Source: an uncultured Clostridia bacterium (GTDB taxonomy: Bacteria > Bacillota > Clostridia > Oscillospirales > CAG-382). From it: a stretch of 38,427 nucleotides of DNA. The notes under the pieces are model-generated. The model was not told where the DNA came from. It saw only the letters and a program-made list of their open reading frames with translations, and did no database searches. Positions 27,709 through 37,199 of this stretch are shown piece after piece (the first letter of the stretch is position 1; each line of letters opens with the position of its first letter). Where the stretch lies: positions 1 to 38,427 of the forward strand of contig CANRAV010000018.1 of the NCBI GenBank assembly GCA_947628695.1, written 5' to 3'. Both the position numbers and the translations under genes were made by a program.

Positions 27709-30700
27709 ATGGCTGACGGCAGCGTTACTATTGCATTTGACGCTAATACCAGCGACGCGGACAAAAAGCTGGCAAAGCTGAGAAGCAACATAAAGAAAAC
27801 CGAACAGCAGATCGAGGACATGACTTCCAAGAGGGACGCTGCATCGGAAAAGTCGGCCATTCTCGGCGGCACTATCGAGGGTGAGCAAAGGAAGCTGGCA
27901 GAACTCAAGGCCCAGCTGGTAGATTTGCAGAACGCGGCAAAGGACAAGTCTCTGTCCGCTGGCGTTCGGCAGGAACTTTCCGCGCAGATACCATCCTTAA
28001 AAGAGGAAATCACGGAGCAGCAGCAGCGCGTGACCGCTCTTGAAAGAGAGTGGAAAACCGTCACTGCATCGGTAGAGCGGTACGACCAGCGGATCGCGGA
28101 CGCGAATGTGAAGCTGGACAGGCATGCGAGCGAGGCCGGGGAGCTTGAGGCGCAAATCGCCAGTACCAATAGCGAAACCAGCAAAATGCCGATTGCTTTT
28201 GAGGGCGCGTCTGCCTCCCTGGACAGGTTCATCAAGCGTGTGAAGGGCCTTGCAAAACGTGTTTTTGTGTTCACGCTCATAACAAGGGCACTCCGCGCCC
28301 TGCGGACCTGGCTCTGGAACAGTGTGCAGGCAAATGATGAGGCGCGGGAGGCAATAGCGCGGCTGCAAGGTGCGCTGCTGACCCTTGCACAGCCCATTTT
28401 GAACGTAATAATCCCGGCCTTTACAGGCTTGGTCAAAATCCTTACTACGGTCGTTACGGCAGTTGCAAAGGTTCTGAGCCTGATATTTGGCGTGGATTTG
28501 GCAAAGTCGGCCCAGCAAGCGCAGAAGAATTTGGAGGACGAGGCAAACGCCCTCGGCGGCGTTGGCTCTGCTGCGGACGATGCTGCTGGCTCTCTCGCTG
28601 GATTCGACGAGATCAACACGATACAGACTGAGGAATCAGGCGGCGGCGGTGGCGGCGGCGGTGCTGGCGGGATCACGCCTGATTTTTCCGCGTGGGAGAA
28701 CTTCACAAATCAGTTGAGCGGCATTGAAAAGGTCGTGCTTGGCATCGGCGCCGCTCTTGCCACTTGGAAGGTCGCAAAAGGCGTCAGCTCGTTCCTAAAT
28801 CAGATAAGCAACTTCACTCTTGGCGGCGGCTTTGCCAAAGTGAGCCTTCTCGCGTCCGCTGGCATTATGATTAGGCGGTTCATCGAGGCGATAGGGGACA
28901 TACAGGCAAACGGCGCGACATTCGATAATGTGACGAAGCTCATAGGTGAGTTTGTCGGAGCCGTGGGGACGATAGCCGCGCTGCTGGGGCACACTCAATT
29001 TGGCGGTGCGCTGGTCGGCATTTCCGGGCTGGCTGATATTGTGAGGGCCATCAAGGGCTTTGTCACGGACGGGATAAACTGGGAGAATGTGACCGCTGGC
29101 GTTGAGGGCATCGGCAAGGTGCTTATGGCTATCGGTATGCTGACTCCCTACAAATACCTTGTGGGCGCTGGCGCGTTTCTGCTTGGTGTTCCCACGCTCA
29201 TTGACGGCGTGAAGAGCGTTGTCGAGGCCATCAAAACGGGCGATTGGAGCAACATTGATTGGACAAGCATGATTCTCGGCGTTTCTGCGACCGTGGGCGG
29301 TATTATCCAGTTCTTTACATGGATCAAACGGCTCAACGGCGTTACCAAGGGCGCTGAGGGCACAAGCAGCGCGATCAACGCGGCGACTGGCACAGCGGAG
29401 GGCATCAATGCTGCTATGGGTTCTGGCACTGGCGGCGGTCTGTTTGGCAAGCTCAAAACCGTTGCCGTGAATATGGGGCTTGGAATCGCCATCATAGCTG
29501 AGGCCGCTATCGCTGCTGGACTTCTCGTCGCGGCAGTATGGGGGCTTGGCGCACTGCTGGAACAGGTCGGAAAGTCGTGGGAACCTGTTATCGAAAACGG
29601 AGGAACCGTCGCAACTGCCATGGGCTTTGGGTCGGGGGTTCTTGCTGCTGTCGGCGTTGTAGCATACGCGCTTGGCTCGATAGGGGCGACGGCTGCGGCC
29701 AATATCGGGATCGGAACAGCCATCCTCGCGGAAATTGGCGTCGCTACGGGCCTGTTTATCGCTGAAATATGGGGAATCGGCTGGGGGCTGGAACAGGTAG
29801 CCGATTCGTGGGAGCCTGTCATTGAACATGCTGAAACGGTCGAAACAGCAATTGAAAAAGGCTCGGAACTGCTGCTTGCTGTCGGCGTTGTAACCGCTGC
29901 GCTCGGCGCGCTGACTGTCGGCACAGCCGGGGCGTTGCCGCTCGCAATCGGCATCGGGACCGCTATGCTGGTAGAGCTTTCTGCTGCTACGATAGCGTTC
30001 ACAGAAAGCCTTGTTGCTGTGGCAGATGAAATGACAGATAACCTCGCGCCCGCGCTGGATGACTTCAACGAGGTTTTGCCTGACTTGAATACCAATATGG
30101 GTAACTTCAAAGACTACATGAGCAAATTCGCGGGGCTTGTTGTTTCCTACTCCGAAGATACAATCGTTGCGGGCATTTCTACCGCTATTTCCAAAATAAT
30201 CACGTTCTTTACTGGCGATCCGCTTGCCAATTTCACCGCTGAGGTCAAAAAAACGTGGGATATGCTCAACGGAAACGGCGAGACGGAAGGACTTTCCTCG
30301 CTTCTCACAAAGACAAACCCCTTGCTGGAAAGCGCGGCGACAAACTCTGCTACCTATGTTGGGTCTATGAATGATTTGTCTGAGGTTATAACGGATTACT
30401 CAGGCAACGAAACCGTGTCCCTTATTTCTGCCGCAGTTGACAAAATCAAAGGATGGTTTAGCACAGACCCGCTGACCAAGTTCAAGAACGAGGTCAAAGA
30501 CACCTATAACAAGATAGCTGGCGAGGACGGCAAGGAAGGGCTGGAATCGGTTTTGACAAAGACCGTGCCCGTCCTGGCAACTGCCAGTGAAAACGCCACC
30601 AGCTTCATTACAAACCTGGACGCGCTCGCAGATATTCTGAATAACTATGCTGGCACAGGTACCGCGTCCGGGCTTGCAGGATCAGCAACGACAATATCCG

Positions 30701-31638
30701 GGTGGTTCGATGGGGACCCGTTCGGGACCCTTGCGGGCGTTGTAAAAGCCAATTACACGTCCCTAGCTGGTTCTTCTGGCGGTGCTTTTGGCGTTGGCGC
30801 GGCTGAGGGCCTTAATGCTCTGCTGGCAAAGGTCATCCCGGAACTGCAAACGGCCTACCTCGGCCTGTCAAGCTATGTGGGTTATCTGAACCTGATCTCG
30901 GAAACTACAAGCGGGCTTACATTCACGGGCATTTCCGACGCGATCTTCGTTGACATGACGGGCGTCGGCTCAAACCTCGTCTCTGGATTCGCGCAGGGCA
31001 TAGCGTCCGCTGGCGGCGTTGGGAGCCCGGTCATCAACGGGTTAAACGCTATGCTGAACACTATAAGCGGGTTTAGCTGGTATAGCATCGGAACGAACAT
31101 CGGCACAGGCATTGTCAACGGCATGTATAACATCGGCCCCGCGCTGAACGCATGGGGGCAGGCGTTGTTAAACAGCGTGAAGAATATGTTTGCCATTCAC
31201 TCCCCGTCTAGGCTCTTCCGGGATGAAGTGGGCTACTACTTAGGTACTGGCATATCGTCTGGCCTCGCGGACAGCCAGTCCAAGATCATGCAGACCGTTG
31301 GCGGCATTTCAAACGCTATGCTGTCCGCTTTCTCTGGCGGCAGCAAGTTCCACTTCAACGGCGCGTTCCCGGCGATCCCGCGTCTGGCGCAAGGCGCGGT
31401 CATCCCGCCGAATCGTGAGTTTTTGTCGGTGTTGGGCGACCAGTCCAGCGGTACAAACGTGGAGGCCCCGCTTGAGACTATAAAGCAAGCTCTCGTTGAG
31501 GCATTGAGCAAGAGCGGCGGCGGGAACCGGCCCATCAACATCACTATGGTTCTGGACGGGAAGGTCATAGGAAAGACGGCGATACGGGAGATACGGGACA
31601 GTATCACCGTGAGGGGCAAGCTCCCGTTCCCGGTGTGA
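27709..31638 (+). CDS. Tail tape measure protein
   Basis: 1309 residues, the longest gene here. An N-terminal coiled coil (about 1-160) is followed by a basic hydrophobic stretch (FIKRVKGLAKRVFVFTLITR), a Gly-rich linker (SGGGGGGGGAGG, near 305-316) and a long region of Ala/Gly-rich hydrophobic helices that could insert in the membrane at ejection. Near the end, FAIHSPSRLFRDEVGYYLGT is the motif found in most Firmicute tape measures. It sets tail length; at about 0.15 nm per residue the tail would be near 200 nm. No lytic peptidoglycan hydrolase domain is evident. ATG 27709 has GGTGGTGAG upstream. Confidence 0.95.
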   Translation: MADGSVTIAFDANTSDADKKLAKLRSNIKKTEQQIEDMTSKRDAASEKSAILGGTIEGEQRKLAELKAQLVDLQNAAKDKSLSAGVRQELSAQIPSLKEEITEQQQRVTALEREWKTVTASVERYDQRIADANVKLDRHASEAGELEAQIASTNSETSKMPIAFEGASASLDRFIKRVKGLAKRVFVFTLITRALRALRTWLWNSVQANDEAREAIARLQGALLTLAQPILNVIIPAFTGLVKILTTVVTAVAKVLSLIFGVDLAKSAQQAQKNLEDEANALGGVGSAADDAAGSLAGFDEINTIQTEESGGGGGGGGAGGITPDFSAWENFTNQLSGIEKVVLGIGAALATWKVAKGVSSFLNQISNFTLGGGFAKVSLLASAGIMIRRFIEAIGDIQANGATFDNVTKLIGEFVGAVGTIAALLGHTQFGGALVGISGLADIVRAIKGFVTDGINWENVTAGVEGIGKVLMAIGMLTPYKYLVGAGAFLLGVPTLIDGVKSVVEAIKTGDWSNIDWTSMILGVSATVGGIIQFFTWIKRLNGVTKGAEGTSSAINAATGTAEGINAAMGSGTGGGLFGKLKTVAVNMGLGIAIIAEAAIAAGLLVAAVWGLGALLEQVGKSWEPVIENGGTVATAMGFGSGVLAAVGVVAYALGSIGATAAANIGIGTAILAEIGVATGLFIAEIWGIGWGLEQVADSWEPVIEHAETVETAIEKGSELLLAVGVVTAALGALTVGTAGALPLAIGIGTAMLVELSAATIAFTESLVAVADEMTDNLAPALDDFNEVLPDLNTNMGNFKDYMSKFAGLVVSYSEDTIVAGISTAISKIITFFTGDPLANFTAEVKKTWDMLNGNGETEGLSSLLTKTNPLLESAATNSATYVGSMNDLSEVITDYSGNETVSLISAAVDKIKGWFSTDPLTKFKNEVKDTYNKIAGEDGKEGLESVLTKTVPVLATASENATSFITNLDALADILNNYAGTGTASGLAGSATTISGWFDGDPFGTLAGVVKANYTSLAGSSGGAFGVGAAEGLNALLAKVIPELQTAYLGLSSYVGYLNLISETTSGLTFTGISDAIFVDMTGVGSNLVSGFAQGIASAGGVGSPVINGLNAMLNTISGFSWYSIGTNIGTGIVNGMYNIGPALNAWGQALLNSVKNMFAIHSPSRLFRDEVGYYLGTGISSGLADSQSKIMQTVGGISNAMLSAFSGGSKFHFNGAFPAIPRLAQGAVIPPNREFLSVLGDQSSGTNVEAPLETIKQALVEALSKSGGGNRPINITMVLDGKVIGKTAIREIRDSITVRGKLPFPV

Positions 31639-31648
31639 GGTGCGAGAT

Positions 31649-32032
31649 ATGGCGTATGTGCTGCAAATAAAAAGCCCGTCCGGGGCGTGGCATGATTATA
31701 CGATGGTGGTCAAGGCCAAGGGCTTTGGCTGGAAGCGTAACGACCTTGACACGGAGAAGTCTGTGCGCGTGAAGAACGGGCGCATGAGGCGTGACAAGAT
31801 CACGAACAAACGGACGTGCGAGTACGACGTGATGCAGACAGCAGACAAGGAATTGCTGGCGCGACTGGACGATGATTTGAGCCAAACGGAATTTACGGCC
31901 CGGTACTCCGATCTACACGGCAAGCGTGAATCCGATTTTTACTGCACGTCTTTTGAGGCCACGCTTGCCTCCGTAGGAGAGGACGGGACGGAAAAATGGG
32001 AGGGCAAGCCCTTTACGATGATAGAGGTGTGA
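31649..32032 (+). CDS. Tail protein, 127 aa
   Basis: ATG 31649 follows GAGGTG. The protein is beta-rich (YVLQIKSPSGAWHDYTMVVK, EFTARYSDLHGKRESDFYCT) with a basic middle (RRDKITNKRTCEYDV). It lies between the tape measure and the tail-tip proteins, so it is probably a tail-tip or distal-tail component. Not recognised by family. Confidence 0.7.
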   Translation: MAYVLQIKSPSGAWHDYTMVVKAKGFGWKRNDLDTEKSVRVKNGRMRRDKITNKRTCEYDVMQTADKELLARLDDDLSQTEFTARYSDLHGKRESDFYCTSFEATLASVGEDGTEKWEGKPFTMIEV

Positions 32033-32033
32033 T

Positions 32034-32714
32034 ATGCAGCAAACGTCCGACTTGTGGAAGGACCTGGTGGAGCGGAAAAACACCCGCAAGGAATACAAGT
32101 TTGAGATAAACGGCGTGGAATACGGCGACGCTGCGGAAATCTCTCACAGCGTAGACAGCGGCTTATTTGACGAATTTGGCATCGGTAACGCTTCAACAGC
32201 GGAGCTTACACTTTCCCTTTACGCGGATGAAATTCCCCGTGGAGCCACAGTTAAACGCTTCGTGCGGCTTGTCAACGGGGAAGATGTCAGCGAGTGGATT
32301 CAAAAGGGTGTGTATTTCATAAATCGCCGCTCCTATGAAGATGGCATCTGGACGATTGATGCGTTCGACGCCATGCGCAAGGCTGAAAAAATATGGGTAC
32401 CTGACCCGGAGCAGCCGTCGCCCATGCAGCCTGACGCGGCGGTGCGCGAGTTTGCCCGGTTGATGGACGTTGAAGTGGATGATAGGACATGGGAAGCCTT
32501 GAACATGTCCTATGGCGTTGAATTTCCGACGAACGATTACACGATCCGGCAGGAGCTTTGTTTTATTGCTGCTGCATCTGGCGGGAACTTCATCATAAGC
32601 GACGAGGGGAAATTACTGCTGGTGGGTCTGACGGCATTTCCACCTGAGACGCACTATCTCATTGAGGAACACGGCAAGGCTATAACTTTTGGCGGGGTGA
32701 GGATTCTTGTCTAG
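32034..32714 (+). CDS. Distal tail/baseplate hub protein (putative)
   Basis: 226 residues, RBS GAGGTG. Contains FEINGVEYGDAAEISHSVDS, AELTLSLYADEIPRGATVKR, DVSEWIQKGVYFINRRSYED and WTIDAFDAMRKAEKIW. This order of strands (oligonucleotide-like barrel, 'WIQKGVYFI', 'DAFDAM') is typical of hub or Tal N-terminal domains of Clostridial siphoviruses. It probably forms part of the tail-tip ring through which DNA exits. Overlaps the next gene by 8 nt. Confidence 0.75.
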   Translation: MQQTSDLWKDLVERKNTRKEYKFEINGVEYGDAAEISHSVDSGLFDEFGIGNASTAELTLSLYADEIPRGATVKRFVRLVNGEDVSEWIQKGVYFINRRSYEDGIWTIDAFDAMRKAEKIWVPDPEQPSPMQPDAAVREFARLMDVEVDDRTWEALNMSYGVEFPTNDYTIRQELCFIAAASGGNFIISDEGKLLLVGLTAFPPETHYLIEEHGKAITFGGVRILV

Positions 32715-34989
32715 CTTTGATAAGCATTACGCGGGGCTTAATATCACCGCTTCCGATAACAACGGGAAAATGCGCCCCGTGTCCCGGATCACGCTTTATG
32801 TGGACGATGAAAACGTCGTGACCGCTGGCGACGATACGGGCCTTGAGATAGTCGCGGACTGTCCAAACGCTACGCAGGCGATAGCCGATATGCTCCTTGC
32901 ACAGTTCAAGGGCTTTGTCTATCAGGCCATGAGCGCGGAGGACACGGAGATAGACCCCGCTGCAGAACTGGGCGACGGCATCACGGCAGACGGTATGTAT
33001 TCCGTTATTGCCAAGATCGCTGACGATGGCACAGGCTTTTTGTCCGTTTCCGCTCCCGGCGAGGAAGAGCTAGAAGATGAATACCCCATGGACGGGCCTC
33101 TCACAAAGGCCCTGACACACGCTTTCAATCGCAAAATTGCCGAAACACAATCCAGCATCACAAAAACGTCTGAGGAAATCCGTCTTGAGGTCAAGAACAC
33201 AAAGGAAGGGCTTGAAAACACAATACGGCAGACGGCATCTTCTCTCACCAGTGAAATTAGTTCCAGCGAGGCGAGAAGCAAGAGCCTGGTCGAGCAAACG
33301 GCTACCTCGCTCAGAACCGAGATAAGTTCCAGCGAGGGCAGGAGCAAGAGCCTGGTCGAGCAAACGGCTACCTCGCTCAGAACCGAGATAAGTTCCAGCG
33401 AGGGCAGGAGCAAGAGCCTGGTCGAGCAAACGGCGTCTTCTCTCAAAAGCGAGATAAGTTCCAGCGAGGAAAGAAGCAAAAGCCTGATAGAGCAGAGCGT
33501 TGGGAGCATCAAACTCAGCGTGTCAGGCGGTTTGGGCGGCAGCGCGTCCATCACGCTTTCTGGTGGCGGTGAGGGCGGCGGGACCATCGACCTGTCGCAA
33601 GTCCGTAGCGCATTTGCAAACGACAATTCAGAGGTCGCTATCAGCGGCGGGCGCGTCACGTTCAATTCTGGCACTTTTGTTGTCAACTCTACAAACTTTG
33701 GCGTCACGGCAGACGGGACCATTACGGCAAATGCAGGGTCTATCGCCGGGTGGTCTATCACTCCCGGAAAACTGTTTGCTGGGAACGCCTCTACCGGCGT
33801 GGCGGTCGTTCAGACCCCGCAAGATAGCACGGGCTATGTGTTCGCCGCTGGCGGCAATAGCCATGACAGCTACGCAAACTGCCCGTTCCGAGTGCAAAAG
33901 GACGGCACACTGTATGCGACAAAAGCGAATATCACCGGGGCGGTCAACGCGACCAGCGGCAGCTTCACAGGAAAAATCGAAGCGTCCAGCGGTAATATTG
34001 GCGATTGGCAGATAAACTCTAACGGCATCATCTATGAGACGGCAGACGGCCTGCAACGTGTTACAATGCGCGGCCTGGGTTCTGGTGCGTCCGGGACCGG
34101 CGTGTTTTACATAGGGACAAGGACATCTGCAAGCGGCTCTTTCACTTACCCGTTCCGCGTGGACATCGACGGCACTTGCCGCGCCACAAAGTTTGAAATG
34201 GTCGGCGGCACTATGAGCGGCACAAACACAAACTCCGGCACGATCTCAGGCGGCACGTTTTCCAATGGAACAGTCTCAGGCGGTACGCTAACGGGCAGCA
34301 CAGGCGGCACGTTCAGCGGAGGCACGTTGAGCGGGTGCAACCTTGGGGGCACAAGCCTATCATTTGGCGGTGGCGGCGGTTCGCTTTCGTCTGGTTCTAG
34401 CGGTGGCGTAATAAGCGGTTACCTTCGTGTTGCTACAAACAACACCAGTTATACGTCAACTGGTACGGCATTTAATAACCCTGTAAACGTCTATTCCAGT
34501 CTGAATGTTACAGGCGACAAGGATAGAATGATGTCCACAAAGCATTACGGCAAGCGTCTTTTAGCTGCTTATGAGACCCCTCTTGCTACGTTTTCAGACT
34601 ACGGCGTGGCGCGGCTGGACGATACAGGCGTGTTTTATATCGTCATTGATCCTGTTTTTGCCGAGATGGTGAACAATGCGTATTTGCCTACGGCATTTCT
34701 CACGAAGTACGGCGAGGGTGATATATGGGTTGAGGAAGTGGCCCACGACATCATCACAGTGCGCGGCACTCCCGGTATGAAGTTCGCGTGGGAAACCCGC
34801 TACGCCCAGGGCAACGCCAGAGTGGAACGGCTGCGTGTTATGGGCTTTGATTATATGGACATGAGCAACGAGCGCGAGTTCGACACCGACGCGGCGGTCG
34901 CCTATGAACACAGCAAAGAAAACATCGACTATGCCGAAATGGGCTTTGAATACTTTAGGGAATTTGAAAGGAGCATAGAAGCGGCATGA
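32707..34989 (+). CDS. Large tail-tip/tail-fibre protein with tandem repeats
   Basis: 760 residues from a TTG start behind GAGG. The N-terminal ~135 residues continue the hub (VSRITLYVDDENVVTAGDDT). Residues about 140-265 form a coiled coil that includes four 22-residue repeats (EISSSEGRSKSLVEQTATSL). Then comes a beta-rich adhesion part with 'GSIAGWSITPGKLFAG'-type units, a Gly/Thr/Ser-rich stretch (GGTLTGSTGGTFSGGTLSG) and a C-terminal module (about 605-760; MSTKHYGKRLLAAYETPLAT). It is likely the prophage tail-associated fibre that contacts the host. The C-terminal module resembles chaperone-like ends of fibres but I see no clear S74 catalytic motif. Confidence 0.8.
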   Translation: MSSFDKHYAGLNITASDNNGKMRPVSRITLYVDDENVVTAGDDTGLEIVADCPNATQAIADMLLAQFKGFVYQAMSAEDTEIDPAAELGDGITADGMYSVIAKIADDGTGFLSVSAPGEEELEDEYPMDGPLTKALTHAFNRKIAETQSSITKTSEEIRLEVKNTKEGLENTIRQTASSLTSEISSSEARSKSLVEQTATSLRTEISSSEGRSKSLVEQTATSLRTEISSSEGRSKSLVEQTASSLKSEISSSEERSKSLIEQSVGSIKLSVSGGLGGSASITLSGGGEGGGTIDLSQVRSAFANDNSEVAISGGRVTFNSGTFVVNSTNFGVTADGTITANAGSIAGWSITPGKLFAGNASTGVAVVQTPQDSTGYVFAAGGNSHDSYANCPFRVQKDGTLYATKANITGAVNATSGSFTGKIEASSGNIGDWQINSNGIIYETADGLQRVTMRGLGSGASGTGVFYIGTRTSASGSFTYPFRVDIDGTCRATKFEMVGGTMSGTNTNSGTISGGTFSNGTVSGGTLTGSTGGTFSGGTLSGCNLGGTSLSFGGGGGSLSSGSSGGVISGYLRVATNNTSYTSTGTAFNNPVNVYSSLNVTGDKDRMMSTKHYGKRLLAAYETPLATFSDYGVARLDDTGVFYIVIDPVFAEMVNNAYLPTAFLTKYGEGDIWVEEVAHDIITVRGTPGMKFAWETRYAQGNARVERLRVMGFDYMDMSNEREFDTDAAVAYEHSKENIDYAEMGFEYFREFERSIEAA
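33241..33504 (+). repeat. Four 66-bp tandem repeats inside the tail-tip gene
   Basis: Units start at 33241, 33307, 33373 and 33439, each coding for 22 residues of coiled coil. Units 2 and 3 are identical over nearly their whole length, so the duplication is recent; units 1 and 4 have diverged. The length keeps the frame and would lengthen the shaft in steps. Confidence 0.93.
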
Positions 34990-35201
34990 GCGTGAAAAAG
35001 ATCACCAGTATCACGATGCACACGACGAGTGAGGGACAGCGGCTTTCCTATACCTTCTCTGTCATCGACGAGAACACCGGGGCGGTCATTTCCAGCAACG
35101 AGCGGGCTGCGCTTGTTGTGCTGGACATACCGGGGAATAAGACCGTGCTGTCCCATATCGCGGGCGTACAGTCCTACGTGGAGGGCAAACTGGATGAATG
35201 A
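34986..35201 (+). CDS. Small tail-fibre-associated protein, 71 aa
   Basis: MSVKKITSITMHTTSEGQRL..., beta-rich with no Cys. Overlaps the previous stop (ATGA). Small strand-rich proteins at this spot are common in Clostridial prophages; they may be fibre connectors. Function unknown. Confidence 0.7.
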   Translation: MSVKKITSITMHTTSEGQRLSYTFSVIDENTGAVISSNERAALVVLDIPGNKTVLSHIAGVQSYVEGKLDE

Positions 35202-35406
35202 GGCGCAGAAAAGGATAGACGAGGCATTTTCTTACATTTCCTCTATCCCGGTCGCGGGGGATAACGTGGAACTGATGGCAGCGGCAAAGGAATCGCTCAG
35301 AGCGGCGTACAAGCTGGCGGGCGATGGGAAGAGCGACGACGCGGCTGCTGCGGCAAAGGCGGCTGCGGATTCGGCAAAGAGAGCGGAGGCGTCAACCGAT
35401 GGCTGA
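35194..35406 (+). CDS. Small Ala-rich helical protein, 70 aa
   Basis: ATG 35194 lies inside the end of the previous gene. The sequence is helical (RIDEAFSYISSIPVAGDN, then DDAAAAAKAAADSAKRAEA) and similar in style to the shaft of the next protein, with which it overlaps by 8 nt. It may assemble with the fibre or act as a chaperone. Low specificity of such Ala-rich sequences limits the call. Confidence 0.65.
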   Translation: MNEAQKRIDEAFSYISSIPVAGDNVELMAAAKESLRAAYKLAGDGKSDDAAAAAKAAADSAKRAEASTDG

Positions 35407-37198
35407 CAAGACAATAGGCGATCTCCACGTTGCAGAAGAACTATACGACGATTCTCTTCTGGTCGTAGAACAAAACGGCGAGGCGAGAAGTATCAAGGGA
35501 TCTCTTGTCGCCAAGTTCGCACGGGAGGCTACGGAGGGCTACGCCACGCAAGCGGCAGAGAGCGCGAGACAGGCGGCGGCGAGCCAAGAGGCGGCGGCAC
35601 AGTCCGCTACGGCAGCGGAAAAATCCAAAAAGCAAGCGGAGGTCGCGGCCCAGAACGCGGCAAACGAGGTCAAGGAAACGCTGGCGGGCTATGTGTCCGA
35701 TGCTGAGGCGGCAAGGGACGCTGCGGCTGGTTCAGCGACAAAAGCCGGTGAAGAGGCTGGCAAAGCTGAGGTGGCGGCAAAGCAAGCTGCTGATGACGTG
35801 CGGGACGAGCTGCAGGACATCGCGGACGCCGCTGCGGCCAGCCGGGACGCGGCAGCACAGAGCGAGGAAAACGCCGGGGCGAGTGCGTCCAAGGCCGAGG
35901 AACAGGCCACCAAAGCTGAGACGGCGGCGAAAAACGCCGCAGATGATGTCCGGGCAGAGTTGCAGGATATTTCCGACGCTACGGCGGCGAGCGCGGACGC
36001 TGCGGCGGGGTCTGCGGCAAAAGCCGAGGAAGAGGCTGGAAAAGCTGAGGCGGCGGCAGGCAAAGCGGTTGAGGACGTGCGGGACGAGCTGCAAAGCCTT
36101 GTGGACGATGCAACGGCGAGCAAAACGGCGGCGGGCGAGAGTGCGGCTGCGGCGAAGGAGAGCGAGGACGCGGCTGCTGGTTATCTCGCTGCTGCTGAAA
36201 AGGCCAAGAGCGACGCGCAGACCGCGCAGACGGGCGCGGAGGACGCGGCGGCACAGGCTGAGGCGGCGGCAGGCAAAGCGGCAGATGATGTCCGGGCCGA
36301 GTTGCAGGATATTTCCGATACCACAAAAGGGTACAAGGACGCTGCGGCGAGTTCTGCGACGGCGGCGGCTGGTAGTTCCCTCGCTGCTGAGAAAAGCGCG
36401 GAAACCGCAAAACAATACTCCGGGAACCCGCCAAAGCCTGACACGGACAAGAACTTGTGGCAGACGTGGGACGCTGACACGGGCGAGTATAAGGACACGG
36501 ACGCGCCGGTGTTCACGCTGCTTCAGTTTTCCTATCCGTCCATCGAGGCGATGCAGGCCGATTTTGAAAATCGGCAGTTCGGCTCTCTTGGCATTATCGC
36601 GTCCGACGTGGAGCAAGAGGACAACGCGAGGCTCTATATCCGTGACAAGACGGCATGGAAGTATCTGGGCGACCTCTCAGGCGTGACCGGCAACGGCATA
36701 AAGACCTGGACCAAGACGGGCGGTGACGGCTCTCCCGGCTCTTCTGATACATACACCGTCACGTTCACGGACGGGCGCACATTCGTTTATACCGTCTATA
36801 ACGGGCGCGACGGCGAGGGCACGGGAGATATGCTCGAGGCAATATACGATCCTACCGGGAAGCGGACGGACGTATTTTCCTACATCGACAAAGCAATCGC
36901 CAATGTCCAGGCGCAGTTGACCTTCGATGATACGCCTACGGAGGGCAGCAAAAACCCCGTCACGTCGGACGGGATTTTCAAGGCCCTGCAAAGTGCTGGC
37001 ACAGGCGGCATCGTTATCTTGCGTGACAATTCGGCAGATGTCAATTATGCGCTGACTGTGGAAGCGGGGCGTTTAACGCTGACCGAGATAGCAGACGGAT
37101 TCGCGCCAGAGAAAGGGCCTACACTGATCGACACAAGCGACGGCGCTATATACACACTCTATGTGGATAGCGGCAGGCTTGGCATAAAGGAGGTATAG
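35399..37198 (+). CDS. Tail fibre with long alanine-rich coiled coil
   Basis: 599 residues. An N-terminal ~50-residue cap (GDLHVAEELYDDSLLVVEQN) probably attaches to the tail tip. Residues about 50-345 are an Ala/Glu/Lys coiled coil built of diverged repeats that each contain DDVRxELQDI. After GNPPKPDTDKNLWQTWDADT come beta-rich domains ending in a C-terminal module with VSDGIFKAL-type and YALTVEAGRLTLTEIADGFA motifs. This is the architecture of phage receptor-binding fibres: anchor, rigid shaft, tip. The ATG at 35399 is internal to the previous gene's end. Confidence 0.85.
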   Translation: MADKTIGDLHVAEELYDDSLLVVEQNGEARSIKGSLVAKFAREATEGYATQAAESARQAAASQEAAAQSATAAEKSKKQAEVAAQNAANEVKETLAGYVSDAEAARDAAAGSATKAGEEAGKAEVAAKQAADDVRDELQDIADAAAASRDAAAQSEENAGASASKAEEQATKAETAAKNAADDVRAELQDISDATAASADAAAGSAAKAEEEAGKAEAAAGKAVEDVRDELQSLVDDATASKTAAGESAAAAKESEDAAAGYLAAAEKAKSDAQTAQTGAEDAAAQAEAAAGKAADDVRAELQDISDTTKGYKDAAASSATAAAGSSLAAEKSAETAKQYSGNPPKPDTDKNLWQTWDADTGEYKDTDAPVFTLLQFSYPSIEAMQADFENRQFGSLGIIASDVEQEDNARLYIRDKTAWKYLGDLSGVTGNGIKTWTKTGGDGSPGSSDTYTVTFTDGRTFVYTVYNGRDGEGTGDMLEAIYDPTGKRTDVFSYIDKAIANVQAQLTFDDTPTEGSKNPVTSDGIFKALQSAGTGGIVILRDNSADVNYALTVEAGRLTLTEIADGFAPEKGPTLIDTSDGAIYTLYVDSGRLGIKEV

Positions 37199-37199
37199 C

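Noticed and set aside
27432-28706. Minus-strand frame of 424 codons over the moron and tape measure
   Set aside because: Low-complexity Ser/Ala/Pro/Val sequence, opposite genes with clear start signals, and it crosses a terminator.
33241-33504. Regular repeats that might be a CRISPR array
   Set aside because: The units are contiguous with no spacers, in frame, and code for coiled coil. The same holds for the 22-bp repeats at 37938-38049.
35505-36686. Arg-rich open frame of 393 codons in another frame of the tail fibre gene
   Set aside because: Produced by the GC-rich alanine codons of the coiled-coil shaft. The real frame shows an ordered fibre architecture.
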